A stretch of DNA of 64,000 nt from Flaccisagitta enflata (taxonomy: Eukaryota; Chaetognatha; Sagittoidea; Aphragmophora). This document shows, one piece after another, positions 37,010 to 60,061 of this stretch. The stretch's first letter is position 1. Every line of letters begins with the position of its first letter. Location of the stretch: positions 49,352,001 through 49,416,000 of the forward strand of contig OZ231128.1 of assembly GCA_965153355.1 (NCBI GenBank), read 5' to 3'. The translations under genes were made by a program, and so were the position numbers. The notes under the pieces were generated by a model. That model saw only the letters and a program-made list of their open reading frames with translations. It had not been told where the DNA came from and ran no database searches.

Positions 37010-37125
37010 TTTTCTTTTTCTTTTTCTTTTTCTTTTTCTTTCTTTTTCTTTTTCTTTTTCTTTTTCTTTTTCTTTTTCTTTTTCTTTGTCTTTTTCTTTT
37101 CCTTTTTTTTTTCTTTCTTCTTTCC
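37010..37125. repeat. (TTTTTC)n microsatellite
   Basis: TTTTTC hexamers, about 14 units, with a few irregular ones. A shorter counterpart lies in the duplicate at 54465-54570. Confidence 0.9.
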
Positions 37126-38033
37126 TTAATACATTTACCAAGTTATGCGGGGTCACACTATTGTAGTGATTCTGGTGAACAGAGTAGGGGTGTACACTGC
37201 CCCTCCACGCCCCCACCGCACATACATACACCCACCACATGATTTTACACTTTCCAACTCGAGTGGGTTCGATTGACTGATGGACCGCCGGACTCCCAGA
37301 CTGACCGATGGAGGGACAATATACCTGATTTGTGTAACTTCATCCTGTTTCTGGTTCGGGTCTTTATAGCGATGATGCGTGTGAGGACTGAGTATCGATC
37401 CTTTAACATCGTCCTCGTCCTTATCTTCCGACGCGGAGAGAGTTGCCAATGAAGTATCACTTGCTGCAGCTGTTCACAAATTCATACATCATTGACGTGG
37501 CTCACTACAATTTCATTCCTCAATCGAGTTTGTTAGATAGCGGCCTATTTTTAAAGTTGGAACTTATAAAAATATGTATACATATGTGTATGTTTGTTTG
37601 TTTATTCAGTACTTTAAACATTGCAATGTATGTCCATTCCTTCATAATCATTTGTTTCTATTTCACAAGGTCGAAGCATTCTGTCATTATCATCCGTTTA
37701 CATTGTTCAGCATCTATATCAATTCACTTTTGTTTTCTTATTACATTCACGCATTCATTGCTATCTTTTTTTTCTCTCATCATTCATCGAAATCACGCTA
37801 CTTGACGGTCAACCGGTTTACCTACCGACTATATGAATTCTATACGGCTCCATCGTTGGTCAAATATTACGGGCGACACGGTTTCATGCGCGTAACCCTC
37901 GCAGTTTGCTCGCAGTAAAAATAAATTTATTGGTCTAGCTGAAGAAATGAAAGTCAGCTTCTGCGTATCGACGTTTTACCAATAGCGCTCTCATCTAAGA
38001 CGCATTTTTTTCCGGAGGTAGTTTTCTGGGATG

Positions 38034-38700
38034 CATTGGACTTGGCTCCATTTTCAGCTCATTGTTTTCGGTTCTGCATCTTTACCCTTACGCTAACAAA
38101 AAACCAGCAGCAAGCCCGTTCCATTTCGACCCTAGTTGATTCCGTCATGAACTACATTTGCAACAGTTAGGCGGAAAACCACTAATGTTCGACAGGAAAG
38201 GGACTTTTCATGCTTTTATTGTTTCATTTGTAAGAGTTGTTTTTCGCCTTATTTTTGGAATCTGTTTTGGCGTGTGATAGAACAATTCAAATATGTTGCT
38301 GTAACATTTTCACATTCCATGAATGTACACATGACATGAAAAAATGCAATATCACTTATATTACCTAAATTACCAATCATAAGACTATACCATTGAAATT
38401 GTTCTTGACTTTTAAAAGTTCTCATCTCTTCTCATTGGCAATAGAATGAAATTTTGGAGGTTACATTTTTGTATGCTATGTTGTGAATCTCTTTTTAATG
38501 AACAACACAAGCTCCTTCTTTGCTCCGTTCTACCTGCTTGGATTGGAAACCATCTTTTTGGTTAGATTACAGAGGTAACCTACCAGTAATAGCAGCTGTC
38601 GCCGTGAAGAAAAAAGTTGTGAGCATTGGTCACTTTTGTCTCTAGTCACTGCAAATTTGTTTATTTGTTAGATCAAATCAAGAGCAATCGTATGAATTGA
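38034..38700. other. Intergenic stretch, no gene seen
   Basis: A/T-rich sequence with no frame or repeat that I recognise. Confidence 0.55.
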
Positions 38701-38713
38701 TTGCTCTGAAAAT

Positions 38714-39135
38714 CAGAGAAAGATAGGACTGAGCCAAATGAGCTAGGTGAGCTAAGATGCTCAAGATCACTCAACCAGACAACCAGCTTTGCTCACTGAC
38801 ATGCTTTCTTGTATTTGCATGCTCACAGCAAATATTTTTTTATTCATCCCAGTAAAAATCAAAAAAGAAAGAATGAGCTAAATGAGCTAAGTGAGCTACA
38901 ACACTTAAAAACACCCTCACAGAAAAGCACTTATGCTCACTGACATGTTTTTTTTTTTTTGTATCTGCTTGCTTTTACATATATCAAATATTAATTCATT
39001 TATCGCATTTGAAATCAGAAAAAAAGATTGAGCTAAATGAGCTAAATGAGCTTGAATGCTCCAAAACACCCTCACAGATGAGCAGTTATGCTCATAAATA
39101 TGTTTTCTTGTATTTGCATGCTCAATTGATTTTGA
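38714..39135. repeat. Three diverged 145-155-bp tandem repeats (gagctaaatgagct)
   Basis: Units start near 38730, 38873 and 39027. Each has gagctaaatgagctaa, then aaaacaccctcacag, then tatgctcactgacatgtttt and cttgtatttgcatgctca. The divergence indicates an old local array. Confidence 0.75.
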
Positions 39136-39875
39136 ATACACCCCCTTATTTATCCTTCTTAAAATCATAAAAATCGAAAAAAATTCAATTTGAATTTTTT
39201 GAAAATAAGTCTTTAAAAATTCATGCTTGGCGCCAAATGAAAGAGAATTATCAAATTTACTTACCCTATCAATTTCATTGGAGGCCACGTTCAGTCCGTG
39301 GAGATTCCCAACTTTCTAATAAGAAAATGAAAATCATGTTTCTCTCGAATATGTCAAAAAGTCAAAGACTGACTTCAACTTTTTTCCCGACTATAAATGA
39401 ATACATAATGAATATACGGACACTGGGAGAAAACTTAGCCTTTTCACTCACTGAATGAGGTGCTCAAATGAATCAATTTTTAGTAATTATATAGTATTTT
39501 AATCTATCAAGTGCTTCTGTTACGACTTTCCATGGGATTGGTCTATGATTTTTCAACCTGAATCAGTGTACCCTTCTCAAAAAGCAACAAAACAATCATT
39601 GAATCCGTTTTTTTTTTTATAAGCAGATGATTTCAGAGCATTATATTTGACTACAGTCCTCAATTTTTTCAACAATCAAAATATTTGTCGAAAATGTGAT
39701 CTATTGAGACCAAGCGGAATGATATTGCTATATCCGTTTTGATATGAGAGCTCTTTCAAAGTAGGTTGTCCTTTAAAGATTTTAACCGAAAACCTCTGAA
39801 CTAGATTTTGGTAAATGACTGTTTTTCTTCAAAATGCTGTCATTTGAAAATGGATTGAATGGAAGATTTTTTGTC

Positions 39876-40145
39876 ATTTTACGCGCGACACAAAAATTTT
39901 CTAAGTTTTTTGAAAAAAAAAATGATAAAACAAGATTTTGGAGACAAATCAAACAATTTCCTATTGATTGCACCCCACTTTTGAAAACCATTTTTAAAAA
40001 AAATATTTAGTAATTTTTTTTCCCAGTCCCTGACGCGCGACACAAAAATCTTTAAGTTTTTTGAAAAAAATGAAAATACAAGATTTTGGATCTAGGCAAA
40101 TCAAACAATTTCCTATTGATTGCACCCCACTTTTTTTTCAAAAAA
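39876..40145. repeat. Tandem duplication of about 152 bp
   Basis: acgcgcgacacaaaaat, aagttttttgaaaaaa and caatttcctattgattgcac occur in the same order from 39880 and again from 40032. A 16-bp palindrome CTTAGGGGCCCCTAAG follows at 40177-40192. Confidence 0.8.
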
Positions 40146-40199
40146 AAAAATCTCAAAAAGGGCTTTTTTGGGGGCCCTTAGGGGCCCCTAAGAAGAAAA

Positions 40200-41428
40200 T
40201 AATGATGTTTAGTTAAAGCTGACGGCGAGAGAAATTGAATCCCCGTCGAACAAAACCAAGAACGCCTAGATCAGTGGTGATTTGCGCCTTCAATGACTCT
40301 CAACACATCAGGGAGCGAGTTTTTTTCAAAACAAGATGCGCTCTCAGCCTTAGAAATTTTGAGTTGTAGCTTGTCCCCTAACATAGGTAGAGTTATAGCA
40401 AATTCAATTTTAAGCAATGTTCCCTCAAAAAAAATTATGAAAATATTGATACTATATTGGGAATATATGGAAATGTGTTTCCATAGCAACCAACCATCAT
40501 GAATAATAAATCATTCTTTTATAAATTTATATTTCAAATATCAATCCCCCTGCTTCATTTGTTTTTCCAAAATGATTGCCCCCCGTTATCTCAAGTCTAG
40601 ACGCGATCTACTGTATCAACGAAGAACTGCTTAAGATTCAGGGTTCCAAATCTAATCACAGGAAAGGATATCAATCAGTTGTAATTTTTTTATTTACAAG
40701 AATAATTCTGTCATGTATTCACAAAAGTAAGTGATAAAAGGTGAAAGACCCTGCGTTAGTCATAAATCTTTCATGGCTAAAATTAAAGAAAAAGGTCATT
40801 AAACAATCGAACATTGAGGTGATATACGATAATCAATTATTACAAAATATTATTTTTATTTTCAAAAGAAAATCATATGCGAACACAACAATTAAAGCTC
40901 TTTAGGCTGTTAGCACGTGGTTCCGGCACATTTTAAAAGGAGTTTTACATGTTCAGGGTTCTCATTCACAAATAATCTCACTTGGATATTTCTTTTTCTT
41001 TTTCGTTGCTCGATTCAACAACGAAAAAAATGATCAATGGAATTTTCAGAAAAGTGCAGCTACACCTTTCACTTTGTAGATATATGGGGAAAACGGGAAA
41101 AGCAACAAAACAGAAAACAGAAATGATACTTGCAGGACCGACATGTTCATTCGTGGAGGCAATGGTTATTCATCGGTACGGACCGGGGGGAGCGGGAGGG
41201 GGCTGACAATGCGCGTTTGTACATTTCCTGACTCAGACAAATCTTCTGCTTAATCCAATGCAAACAAAGCCTATACCATACCCAGAGCATAAACAACTGA
41301 TGCTGCAAATAGGGGAACACAAAAGAAAGAAAGTAAATTTTGCACAATGATTTCTCAAAACTTTGAGAAAGAAAATATAAAGTTTTCTGCTGCCATAAAA
41401 AATTCCATCATTTATAATTGGGCACACG
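40200..41428. other. Intergenic stretch downstream of the SUEL gene
   Basis: No coding region seen. Read on the minus strand it is the 3' flank of the lectin gene. An AATAAA on that strand (40855-40860) is a possible polyadenylation signal about 570 bp after the stop. Confidence 0.5.
40855..40860 (-). promoter_or_regulatory. Candidate polyadenylation signal of the SUEL-TM gene
   Basis: AATAAA on the minus strand, 569 bp past the TAA. The signal is common by chance in A/T-rich DNA, so this is weak. Confidence 0.25.
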
Positions 41429-50148
<8,720 letters not shown>

Positions 50149-50174
50149 CACAACAACCACGAGAAGACCTGAGA

Positions 50175-50488
<314 letters not shown>

Positions 50489-50617
50489 AAATGGGAATGG
50501 AAGTGACGGAATATATTTTTAGCATAAGGTAGAAATAGACGGAGGCCTTAGAGGCCGACTGACGCAGAAGCGTTTTTGCCATTTGAGACCCATTTTTGCC
50601 CGAGTCTCTTTGGCACT

Positions 50618-50914
50618 CTTTTTAAATGCGACCTCGAATCTCTTGAGGGTTTGTTTATCTGTCCGAATGTTTGTATCGCTTTAGATCTTTGAATTTGTAT
50701 ATCCGTAAATGCTGCTTCTAAAAGTAAGACGCGATTTTTGGCATTATCTAGACATGTCATTGTTAGTTATCTTATCTTATTTTGTTTTTTTTTAGGTGGG
50801 ATTTTCCCTCTCTAAAACCATATGACATTCCTTTTCAATGCCAAGTTCGCTCTGCAATCTGCATGTAGAAACAGTCAGAAGGTATCGTTGCCCAGTTGGA
50901 CTTGTTTCTTTTTC
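50618..50914 (-). mobile_element. Family B element, old copy
   Basis: tttttaaatgcgacctcgaatctc, tttgtttatctgtccgaatg and, at the far end, gtatcgttgcccagttggacttgtt keep the order of the family B blocks. The hairpin is decayed. Confidence 0.5.
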
Positions 50915-51097
50915 TTGTCACCAAGTAAAGGCAGTTTTGAGGCTCCGAAGCGCACCTTAAAGCGAGCCGACCGATTGTCACTCTCTCTCTGTTCATGTCC
51001 CTTTTGTTGTTTGAACGCGGCCGTTTGACTATTTCGTCTCAGCTCGATGCGTGGGTCTGTCTTTGCCTATGTTACATGTATTTGTTTTGGGTGTGTC

Positions 51098-51445
<348 letters not shown>

Positions 51446-52339
51446 CATTCTCTTTTTGCACGCGATGTTTGGTTGTTCTTTTGTCTATTCACAGAGGGAG
51501 ACAACGACTGGCAATTCTCAGCGCAAATGCCTTTCAAAAACCATAACAAACAAACAAAAACTGAGTTCCCAATTATAATGAAAAGAGAAAAGAGAAGAAA
51601 AGAAAAGAGATGATTTTTGTTCAAATTTTCCCCATTTGAGCCTCAGGCCGACTCCACAAGTTAATGACACTAATTCCCAGGCGCACTTTTCTCAAACAAG
51701 GCCGACACCTATAACAAGGGGGATAACGGCTTCCGTTTCGGGTCTCCCGTTCCGGTTGCCATAAGGAAAACAAACTTATTCCAGTTAGACTCGTTTTGAC
51801 ACATACCGTGTCCTGAGCAGACTCATTTTGACGGATACCGTGTCCTGATTACTTTTTTTCTCGAACTCGAAGATCTATTACCTTGACTCGTCTATGTAGC
51901 TTGTTTTATCTTTTTTTCGTGTTTCTTAACGCATACTGACAGTCATACGCTCTTGAACGTAAGAATAACGTTGCTATTGATGTGTCTTCTGGTTCTTAAA
52001 TGAATGGAGATGTCTCTTGAGGAAACATAACAGCATGGACAACTCTATGCAAATTAGCATAATCGGTTTTGTTCATCAACGCTTTTCTATTGTAACTAAA
52101 CCATCCAAATGAGCAAAAACGAAAGAAAAGGCAATTGAATATTGGATTGTTCGATATGATGAGAATCTTCATCATTTTATTCCATTTTGAAGAAGATTTC
52201 CTCTGTACGCAGCGGAATTCTATAGCACCAAAAGGCGATAGCTTCGACCGACGTGACATGTTAGATTCATCGAGTAGGTTCCTGTAGAGAAAACAACAAA
52301 ACAGATTCTTAAACAATTCATGACAGCCCCTAATCACAG

Positions 52340-52408
<69 letters not shown>

Positions 52409-52671
52409 TGCGTCTCTGCATTCAGGCTACTCATGATGGACTCTGCTTCAATGCCACAAAATCGTCGGAGAAGCGGGCAATCAACGGCGGGAATGATGGA
52501 GGAGGATCAGTACAAAAACGTGCGCAAAAATGAGCATGAAAACAGGCACGAAAATGATAGACAACAATGACAATCTAAATGAGGAAGCGAATTCCGCTTG
52601 TTCGATGATTTTGTGGCATCGAAGTTAGGTCTGTCATAAATCTTTTCGCGAGGCTTCAATGCCGAGATGTA

Positions 52672-52743
<72 letters not shown>

Positions 52744-53291
52744 TCATCACCATGCATGTCATTGTCTTACATTGTCTCACCTAGTCGCCGACTTGACAAA
52801 TCACCAATATACGCCAGAGCATTGCATTTTGGCGCAGAGCAATGAAACGCGTTATTCTTACAAGCAATTCCTTTTCACCAGACGACATATCCACTCTGAA
52901 AGTACCAAAATGTGTGTGTTGTGTGTGTGTGTGTGTGTGGGTGTGTGTGCGCGCATGTTAGGGGAGCAAAATGCTCAGGGACATCCAGGCCAATTTCAAG
53001 CCCGACAGCAACTAACAGACCAATCTCTGTTTTGCCTCTTTAAGTACGAGCATTAATCCCATCTAAGTAATTTCCTTCCTTCTTGCTTTTGTTTTTATAC
53101 TTTCTCTTTCCCCTGCTCTTCCCTTTTTTTGCTTCATAATTTCTATTCACATCGAAGCTCGACAGGTAGGTCGGGGGGGGGGGGGGAACGGCCATTCGGG
53201 AATGTCCTGGATGTCCCATGTCCGACGCCGATGTGTGTGTATGTGTATGTGTTCATTTTAGTTTTCGTGTGTGTTTGCGTGTGTGCGTGAG

Positions 53292-53357
<66 letters not shown>

Positions 53358-53519
53358 TGCGAGTGCGAGACATCGAGAGAGAGACAGACAGACAGACAGG
53401 CAGTTTCAAATTTCAGGGGCACCAATCTTTCAAAGGCAATGAAAGGCTTTCACGACGATTATCATTTTTAGTCGCGGACACGCGACTCTACACCTTGCCG
53501 TGTTGGTCGGTAGGTCCGT

Positions 53520-53827
<308 letters not shown>

Positions 53828-54283
53828 ATCTCGGTCTCGGTCTCTCTCTCGTACAAAGCAACATGCTCACTTTTAACTCCGCCACTCCCCCTGTGATCTT
53901 ACGTTGCGAATTTGCGGCTAAAGATCAGCACGACAATCAAAATGCAGTGTTTTTTATAAGAGGATCTGCAAAGCAATGGCTTAAGAAGACAGATTGGACC
54001 TGTGGTGGACCTTCGGACATCGAAATAAACTTTGCGGTGACGCCGTTGATGAAAACAGGTTGGGACTGAAGCTGAGAGAGCATCGTCAGATGCTGAAGGC
54101 GCTGTTGATCTTGGACTGGATACTTTTGATGCCTCGCTGGAGGGTTCTTGCGATGTTGCAGAAATTGTAACTGACGTTGGGCTCGGTGAGTCACGGCTGA
54201 GGGAGGCAATCTAATAAAAATCAGTTTATTTTAGTTGGACGTGTCACTCTGTCTATGGGTCATTTTGGTTTATTTAGGTTTTC

Positions 54284-54414
54284 CTTTTTAGGTGCGACAA
54301 AGCACCTCTATAACTGGCTGTGTCCGTCGGTTGGTTGGTCTGTCGGTTGGTAGGTCTGTAACGCATTCGTTCGACGATCCACACGTCGCACCTATTGGCC
54401 TACTTGGCCTTGTT
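54284..54414 (-). mobile_element. Hairpin-ended element, family C (duplicate)
   Basis: This is the copy of 36834-36964 carried by the segmental duplication, with the same arm AGGTGCGAC and distal GTCGCACCT. Confidence 0.7.
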
Positions 54415-55834
54415 CTTCTTCTTTCTCTTTCTTTCTTTCTGTCTTTCTGTCTTTCTTTATTTTTCTTTTTCTTTTTCTTTTTCTTTCTTTTCTTTTTCTT
54501 TTTCTTTTTCTTTTTCTTTTTCTTTTTCTTTTTCTTTTTCTTTTTCTTTTCCTTTTTTTTTTCTTTCTTCTTTCCTTAATACATTTACCAAGTTATGCGG
54601 GGTCACACTATTGTAGTGATTCTGGTGAACAGAGTAGGGGTGTACACTGCCCCTCCACGCCCCCACCGCACATACATACACCCACCACATGATTTTACAC
54701 TTTCCAACTCGAGTGGGTTGAATTGACTGATGGACCGCCGGACCGCCAGACTGACCGATGGAGGGACAATATACCTGATTTGTGTAACTTCATCCTGTTT
54801 CTGGTTCGGGTCTTTATAGCGATGATGCGTGTGAGGACTGAGTATCGATCCTTTAACATCGTCCTCGTCCTTATCTTCCGACGCGGAGAGAGTTGCCAAT
54901 GAAGTATCACTTGCTGCAGCTGTTCACAAATTCATACATCATTGACGTGGCTCACTACAATTTCATTCCTCAATCGAGTTTGTTAGATAGCGGCCTATTT
55001 TTAAAGTTGGAACTTATAAAAATATGTATACATATGTGTATGTTTGTTTGTTTATTCAGTACTTTAAACATTGCAATGTATGTCCATTCCTTCATAATCA
55101 TTTGTTTCTATTTCACAAGGTCGAAGCATTCTGTCATTATCATCCGTTTACATTGTTCAGCATCTATATCAATTCACTTTTGTTTTCTTATTACATTCAC
55201 GCATTCATTGCTATCTTTTTTTTCTCTCATCATTCATCGAAATCACGCTACTTGACGGTCAACCGGTTTACCTACCGACTATATGAATTCTATACGGCTC
55301 CATCGTTGGTCAAATATTACGGGCGACACGGTTTCATGCGCGTAACCCTCGCAGTTTGCTCGCAGTAAAAATAAATTTATTGGTCTAGCTGAAGAAATGA
55401 AAGTCAGCTTCTGCGTATCGACGTTTTACCAATAGCGCTCTCATCTAAGACGCATTTTTTTCCGGAGGTAGTTTTCTGGGATGGTCGCGTGCATGACATA
55501 GATAATCGAATTGACTATTTAATGACTGAAATGATTAAAAGTGACTTGAAATGACCTAAAGTGACCAAAAATGAATTTGATGACTTAGATGACTTAGCTG
55601 ATTAAAATGACTAAAATGACCTATAATGACAAAGAACGTCATAAAATGACTTGAGAAGACCTAGAATGACGTAAATTGACTCAAAAAAGTAAAGTGTGAT
55701 GGCAAACCGACCGACAGACCGACGGACTAACAGACAAACGCAGACGACTAAACACTGCTTTGGCTCTTTGTTCATTTTTAGATGTCGCTTTGTTGGAGAA
55801 CGCGCGCGAAACGCAAAGCTTTCTCTGACATCCG

Positions 55835-56266
55835 TTTTTAAGTGCGTCCTCGCACTTCTATAAGAGGTCATGTCCGGTCGGTCGGTTGGTCGGTCGGTTG
55901 GTCACGCAAACGTTTGAAATGCGTAAAACGGCTGATTCTGAAGTATTTCTTCATTCCTTTCACCTTTCATGCCCCACCACATTCATTTCCATTCATTCAT
56001 TCATTCATTCATTCATTCATTCATTCATTCATTCATTCATTCATTCATTCATTCATTCATTCATTCATTCATTCATTCATAAATTCATTCATTCATTCAT
56101 TCATTCATTCATTCATTCATTCATTCATTCATTCATTCATTCATTCATTCATTCATTCATTCATTCATTCATTCATTCATTCATTCATTCATCAAAAACG
56201 TTCATTCACAAATTCTTAATCAAGCGAGGCACACTTATTGGCCTTAACTTGGCCTAGTTCCTACCC
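55835..56266 (-). mobile_element. Hairpin-ended element, family D, with (ATTC)n core
   Basis: AAGTGCGtcctCGCACTT hairpin (55840-55857), CTATAAGAGGTCATGTCC and GGTCGGTCGG, then about 210 bp of ATTC repeats. The distal GGCACACTT (56228-56236) is an imperfect inverse of the arm, then ATTGGCCTTAACTTGGCC. Confidence 0.6.
55985..56192. repeat. (ATTC)n microsatellite
   Basis: About 50 ATTC units with one aaattc interruption, inside the family D element. Ser-Phe-Ile-His frames are artefacts. Confidence 0.95.
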
Positions 56267-56299
56267 ACACATTTGTTAACCCACTCAAAAATCCAGTAG

Positions 56300-56462
56300 G
56301 TGCCTTTTAGTGGTCGGTGACAGGCTGGTGAAATTAACTTTGTGGAGTGGCCAAAATGAGTACTGTGTAGGACTGTCTAGGTGATTTTGATGGTTTTTGG
56401 GGGTCGGTGACAGGCTGGAGTGGCTTTGTGGAGTGGCCAAAACAAGCACTCTGCAGGTGATT
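56300..56462. repeat. Tandem ggtgacaggctgg / ttgtggagtggccaaaa repeats
   Basis: Two units of about 110 bp lie before the fold-back element, and a third (57555-57612) lies after it. The element therefore landed inside a short tandem array. Confidence 0.65.
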
Positions 56463-56473
56463 TAGGTGGTTTT

Positions 56474-57547
56474 TGGGCAGCGGCCCCGAAGGGGTTGATG
56501 ACCTATGCTTTCACACATATGGGGAATTTTTTCCTCCTCCTCCTTCTCCTCCTTCTTCTCCTTCATACCCCCCCTCCCCCCAGCCTCCAGGCCCATATCT
56601 CTGCCTTGAGACCCATATCCCTGCCCAAAGCCCAAATCCCAGTCTCGAGGCCCAAATCCCAACCCCACAGCCCAAGTTCCAGCTTCAAGGGATTTGGGCC
56701 TCAAGACTGGTGTTTGGGCCTCGAGGCTGGAACATGGGCCTTGAGGCTGAGATATGGACCTGCAGGCTGGGGGGAGGGGGGGGGTGCGGAGGAGAAGAAG
56801 GAGGAGAAAATTCCCCTTAACCTTGGGGACATAAAAAATGGCGGATTTTGGAAAACTTATCCTATCTACCTTAAATTGAGAAAAACTATATAAAATCAGT
56901 GACCATTTTGAAGCTCTGCGAAAGATCTTTCAAATGAGACGTTGCTGGTTGTCCTAGCTTTTTTCGTTTAGAAATGGCATTGGGATGAAAACAGGTTGTC
57001 TGGAATTTGAGAATTCACTACAGGATTTGCATGTTTTTGTTTGTTGAAACATAGAAACTAAACGCATTGAGTAAAAGATTTGTTCTGGGCGCCATTTTGA
57101 AGATAATTCAAAGCTCTTTAATTTGCTCATGGATATCAAGTAGCTGTGGCAATTCTGAATTGCATTATCAAGAATAACGTTGAGACAAAAATTGCTAATG
57201 AAAAAAAAAAAACAATATTTGCCCTTTTTCCAATCGGTGATATTTTTCTTCAAACCTATGCCATTTCTAAACGAATAAAGCTACAGATACCAGACACGAC
57301 TCAAATGAAAGATTTTTCGAAGGGCTTTACAGGCATCACCAATTTTAATCCATTTTTCTTACGTTATATCGCGTTGTGGTTGAAAAGAAAGGTTTCAAAA
57401 ACCCGCCATTTTTTTTTGTCCCCAAGGTTATGTGTGAAACATAGGTCATTGACCCCTTCGGGGCCGCTGCTCTGCTCCCCCCCTCAACTTCAGCCACAAC
57501 CTACTTAAGCAAGGCACGGGTACCGCTGACCATCGAACGCTTTTGCG
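56474..57547. mobile_element. Fold-back element carrying a nested TA-target transposon
   Basis: The left arm (gggcagcggccccgaagggg, gatgacctatgctttcacac) and right arm (tgtgtgaaacataggtcatt, gaccccttcggggccgctgc) are inverted copies. The right arm is split by the 609-bp insertion at 56820-57428. The tail GGGTACCGCTGACCATCGAA and the interior ggcccaaatccc repeats match the 8.4 kb element. Confidence 0.8.
56820..57428. mobile_element. 609-bp MITE, TA target, ACCTTGGGGACA ends
   Basis: TA at 56818-56819 and 57429-57430 flank inverted ends ACCTTGGGGACATAAAAAAT and ACCTTGGGGACAAAAAAAAA, each continuing into GGCGG. Removing it rejoins attcccc and tatgtgtgaaac, the inverse of the intact left arm of the host element. 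TA target suggests Tc1/mariner. No transposase frame. Confidence 0.85.
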
Positions 57548-57689
57548 ACTTTGAACAGTGGGCGACAGGCTGGTGAGTTAAACTCTGTTGAGTGACCAAA
57601 ATAAGCATTGTGTCACGCTCTCATCCACGTCTTATATTGATCTACCGGCCTCGGAATGATCTGGTTGGCGTCAGTGTATTTGTTGATTC

Positions 57690-57770
57690 ATGGGAAATAC
57701 TCTTCAAATGATAATGAGATTTCGGTCTGTCGGTCTGTCGGTCTGTCGGTCCATCCGTCGGTCCATAACA
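57690..57770. repeat. (GTCTGTCG)n / (GTCC)n remnant
   Basis: tcggtctgtcggtctgtcgg and cgtcggtccataac resemble the core of the hairpin-ended elements. No terminal structures remain. Confidence 0.5.
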
Positions 57771-57825
57771 GTTTTCAATCTTTAGCCTTTTTGAGCATTT
57801 CTAGGTGATTTTGAATTGTTAATAT

Positions 57826-57985
57826 GTAGTCATGTAATTAGGTAATTAGATAATTTTGTAATAATGTAATTATGAAAATAAAACAAATCATGTGATTATG
57901 TCATTTGTAATTATCTGATTATGCAATTACGTAATTTTGTAATCATGTAATTGTGTAATCATGTAATTATGTAATTAAACAACAT
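57826..57985. repeat. Palindromic (ATGTAATT)n array
   Basis: About 18 degenerate units of atgtaatt/ataattac, self-complementary across much of the tract. Confidence 0.8.
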
Positions 57986-58109
57986 TGCCCTTACAAAAGG
58001 AGGCCAGAATTTTCCAATTTACAAAGGATGAAAGCCTTGCAAGCTTTCATTGGTGTTTACTCCGGATTGCTCACAACTATCCTTTATTAAAGAAACAAAC
58101 AAAATAAGA

Positions 58110-58110
58110 T

Positions 58111-58163
<53 letters not shown>

Positions 58164-58168
58164 AGGAA
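58110..58168. repeat. (GAA)n microsatellite, non-coding
   Basis: GAA triplets with a few GAG. Lys/Arg frames are artefacts. Confidence 0.9.
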
Positions 58169-58361
58169 ACTGCTTCAGGACACGTTGTAGTGTGGGAAAA
58201 TTCTTCTCACGTTCAAAGTTTAATACTCGTACTCGTCTACTCGTCTACTCGAGCAATAAATGCGATTAACGATTGGTCAGGAAATGGAACTGATATCCCC
58301 ATCTTTTTATAAGCGACTCTATGAGAGACCGTGTCACCCCGTAATCTGGGGTGAGATTAAA

Positions 58362-58535
58362 CTCCGGGGGTTGCTCGGGGTTGCTCGGGGTTGCTTGGGG
58401 TTGCTCGAGGTTGCCCGGGGTTGCTCAGGGTTGCTTGGGGTTGCTGGTGGTTAAACCCCGAGAAAACCCCAAGTAAACCCCAAGCAACCTATGCTCGGGG
58501 TTTGCTAGGGGTTGCTCGAGGTTGCTCGAGGTTGC
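58362..58535. repeat. 10-bp GGGGTTGCTC minisatellite with an inverted block
   Basis: Nine or so units of GGGGTTGCTC (58367-58450) are followed by an inverted block (AACCCCGAG, AACCCCAAG, 58452-58488) and more direct units to 58535. The runs of four Gs could form quadruplexes. Confidence 0.85.
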
Positions 58536-58901
58536 ATTGTTAGTGACAATGACTACACTATGACAAATAATAACATCAACCCTAAGCAACCCTGAGCAAC
58601 GGTGACTACTGGGCTTTGCTGCCTCTGCCCACCTACACATGGTCCCCCGCCCACCCTCATTTCTGACCCTCGGCTTTGCGTATGTCATGAAGAACAATTT
58701 CCCTGACTATACTTAACTGTGCACACGTGGTATTATGTGTGTAATATGTGTTTAAATGTTTGTATTATGCTAGTGTTTCTTTTTCTCGTGGAAATATGCC
58801 CCTTGTATTTGTATATTGGATACAGGAGTGAATTACCTGGGATGTTGTGGGAAAGCATGTTCGCGTGCGTGCTGTCTGGTGAAATATGCGGAATGAATGG
58901 A

Positions 58902-59940
<1,039 letters not shown>

Positions 59941-59945
59941 TTTTT

Positions 59946-60028
59946 TTGCCCAAATGATCTGGTGACCTAAAAAATGGTCCCTGCCCACCCGCAAGTGACT
60001 TGGGTAGCCGTGTATCCGGCCTTGTTCC
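59946..60028 (-). mobile_element. Family A element, one end only
   Basis: gcccaaatgatctggtgacc, ccctgcccacccgcaagtgac and GTGTATCCGGCCTTGTT remain. The hairpin end is absent. Confidence 0.65.
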
Positions 60029-60061
60029 TCTTTTTCTTTTTCTACTACCTATTTTTAATCC

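Noticed and set aside
58362-58535. Telomere-like repeat
   Set aside because: The GGGGTTGCTC unit is not a known animal telomere repeat, is short and is partly inverted.
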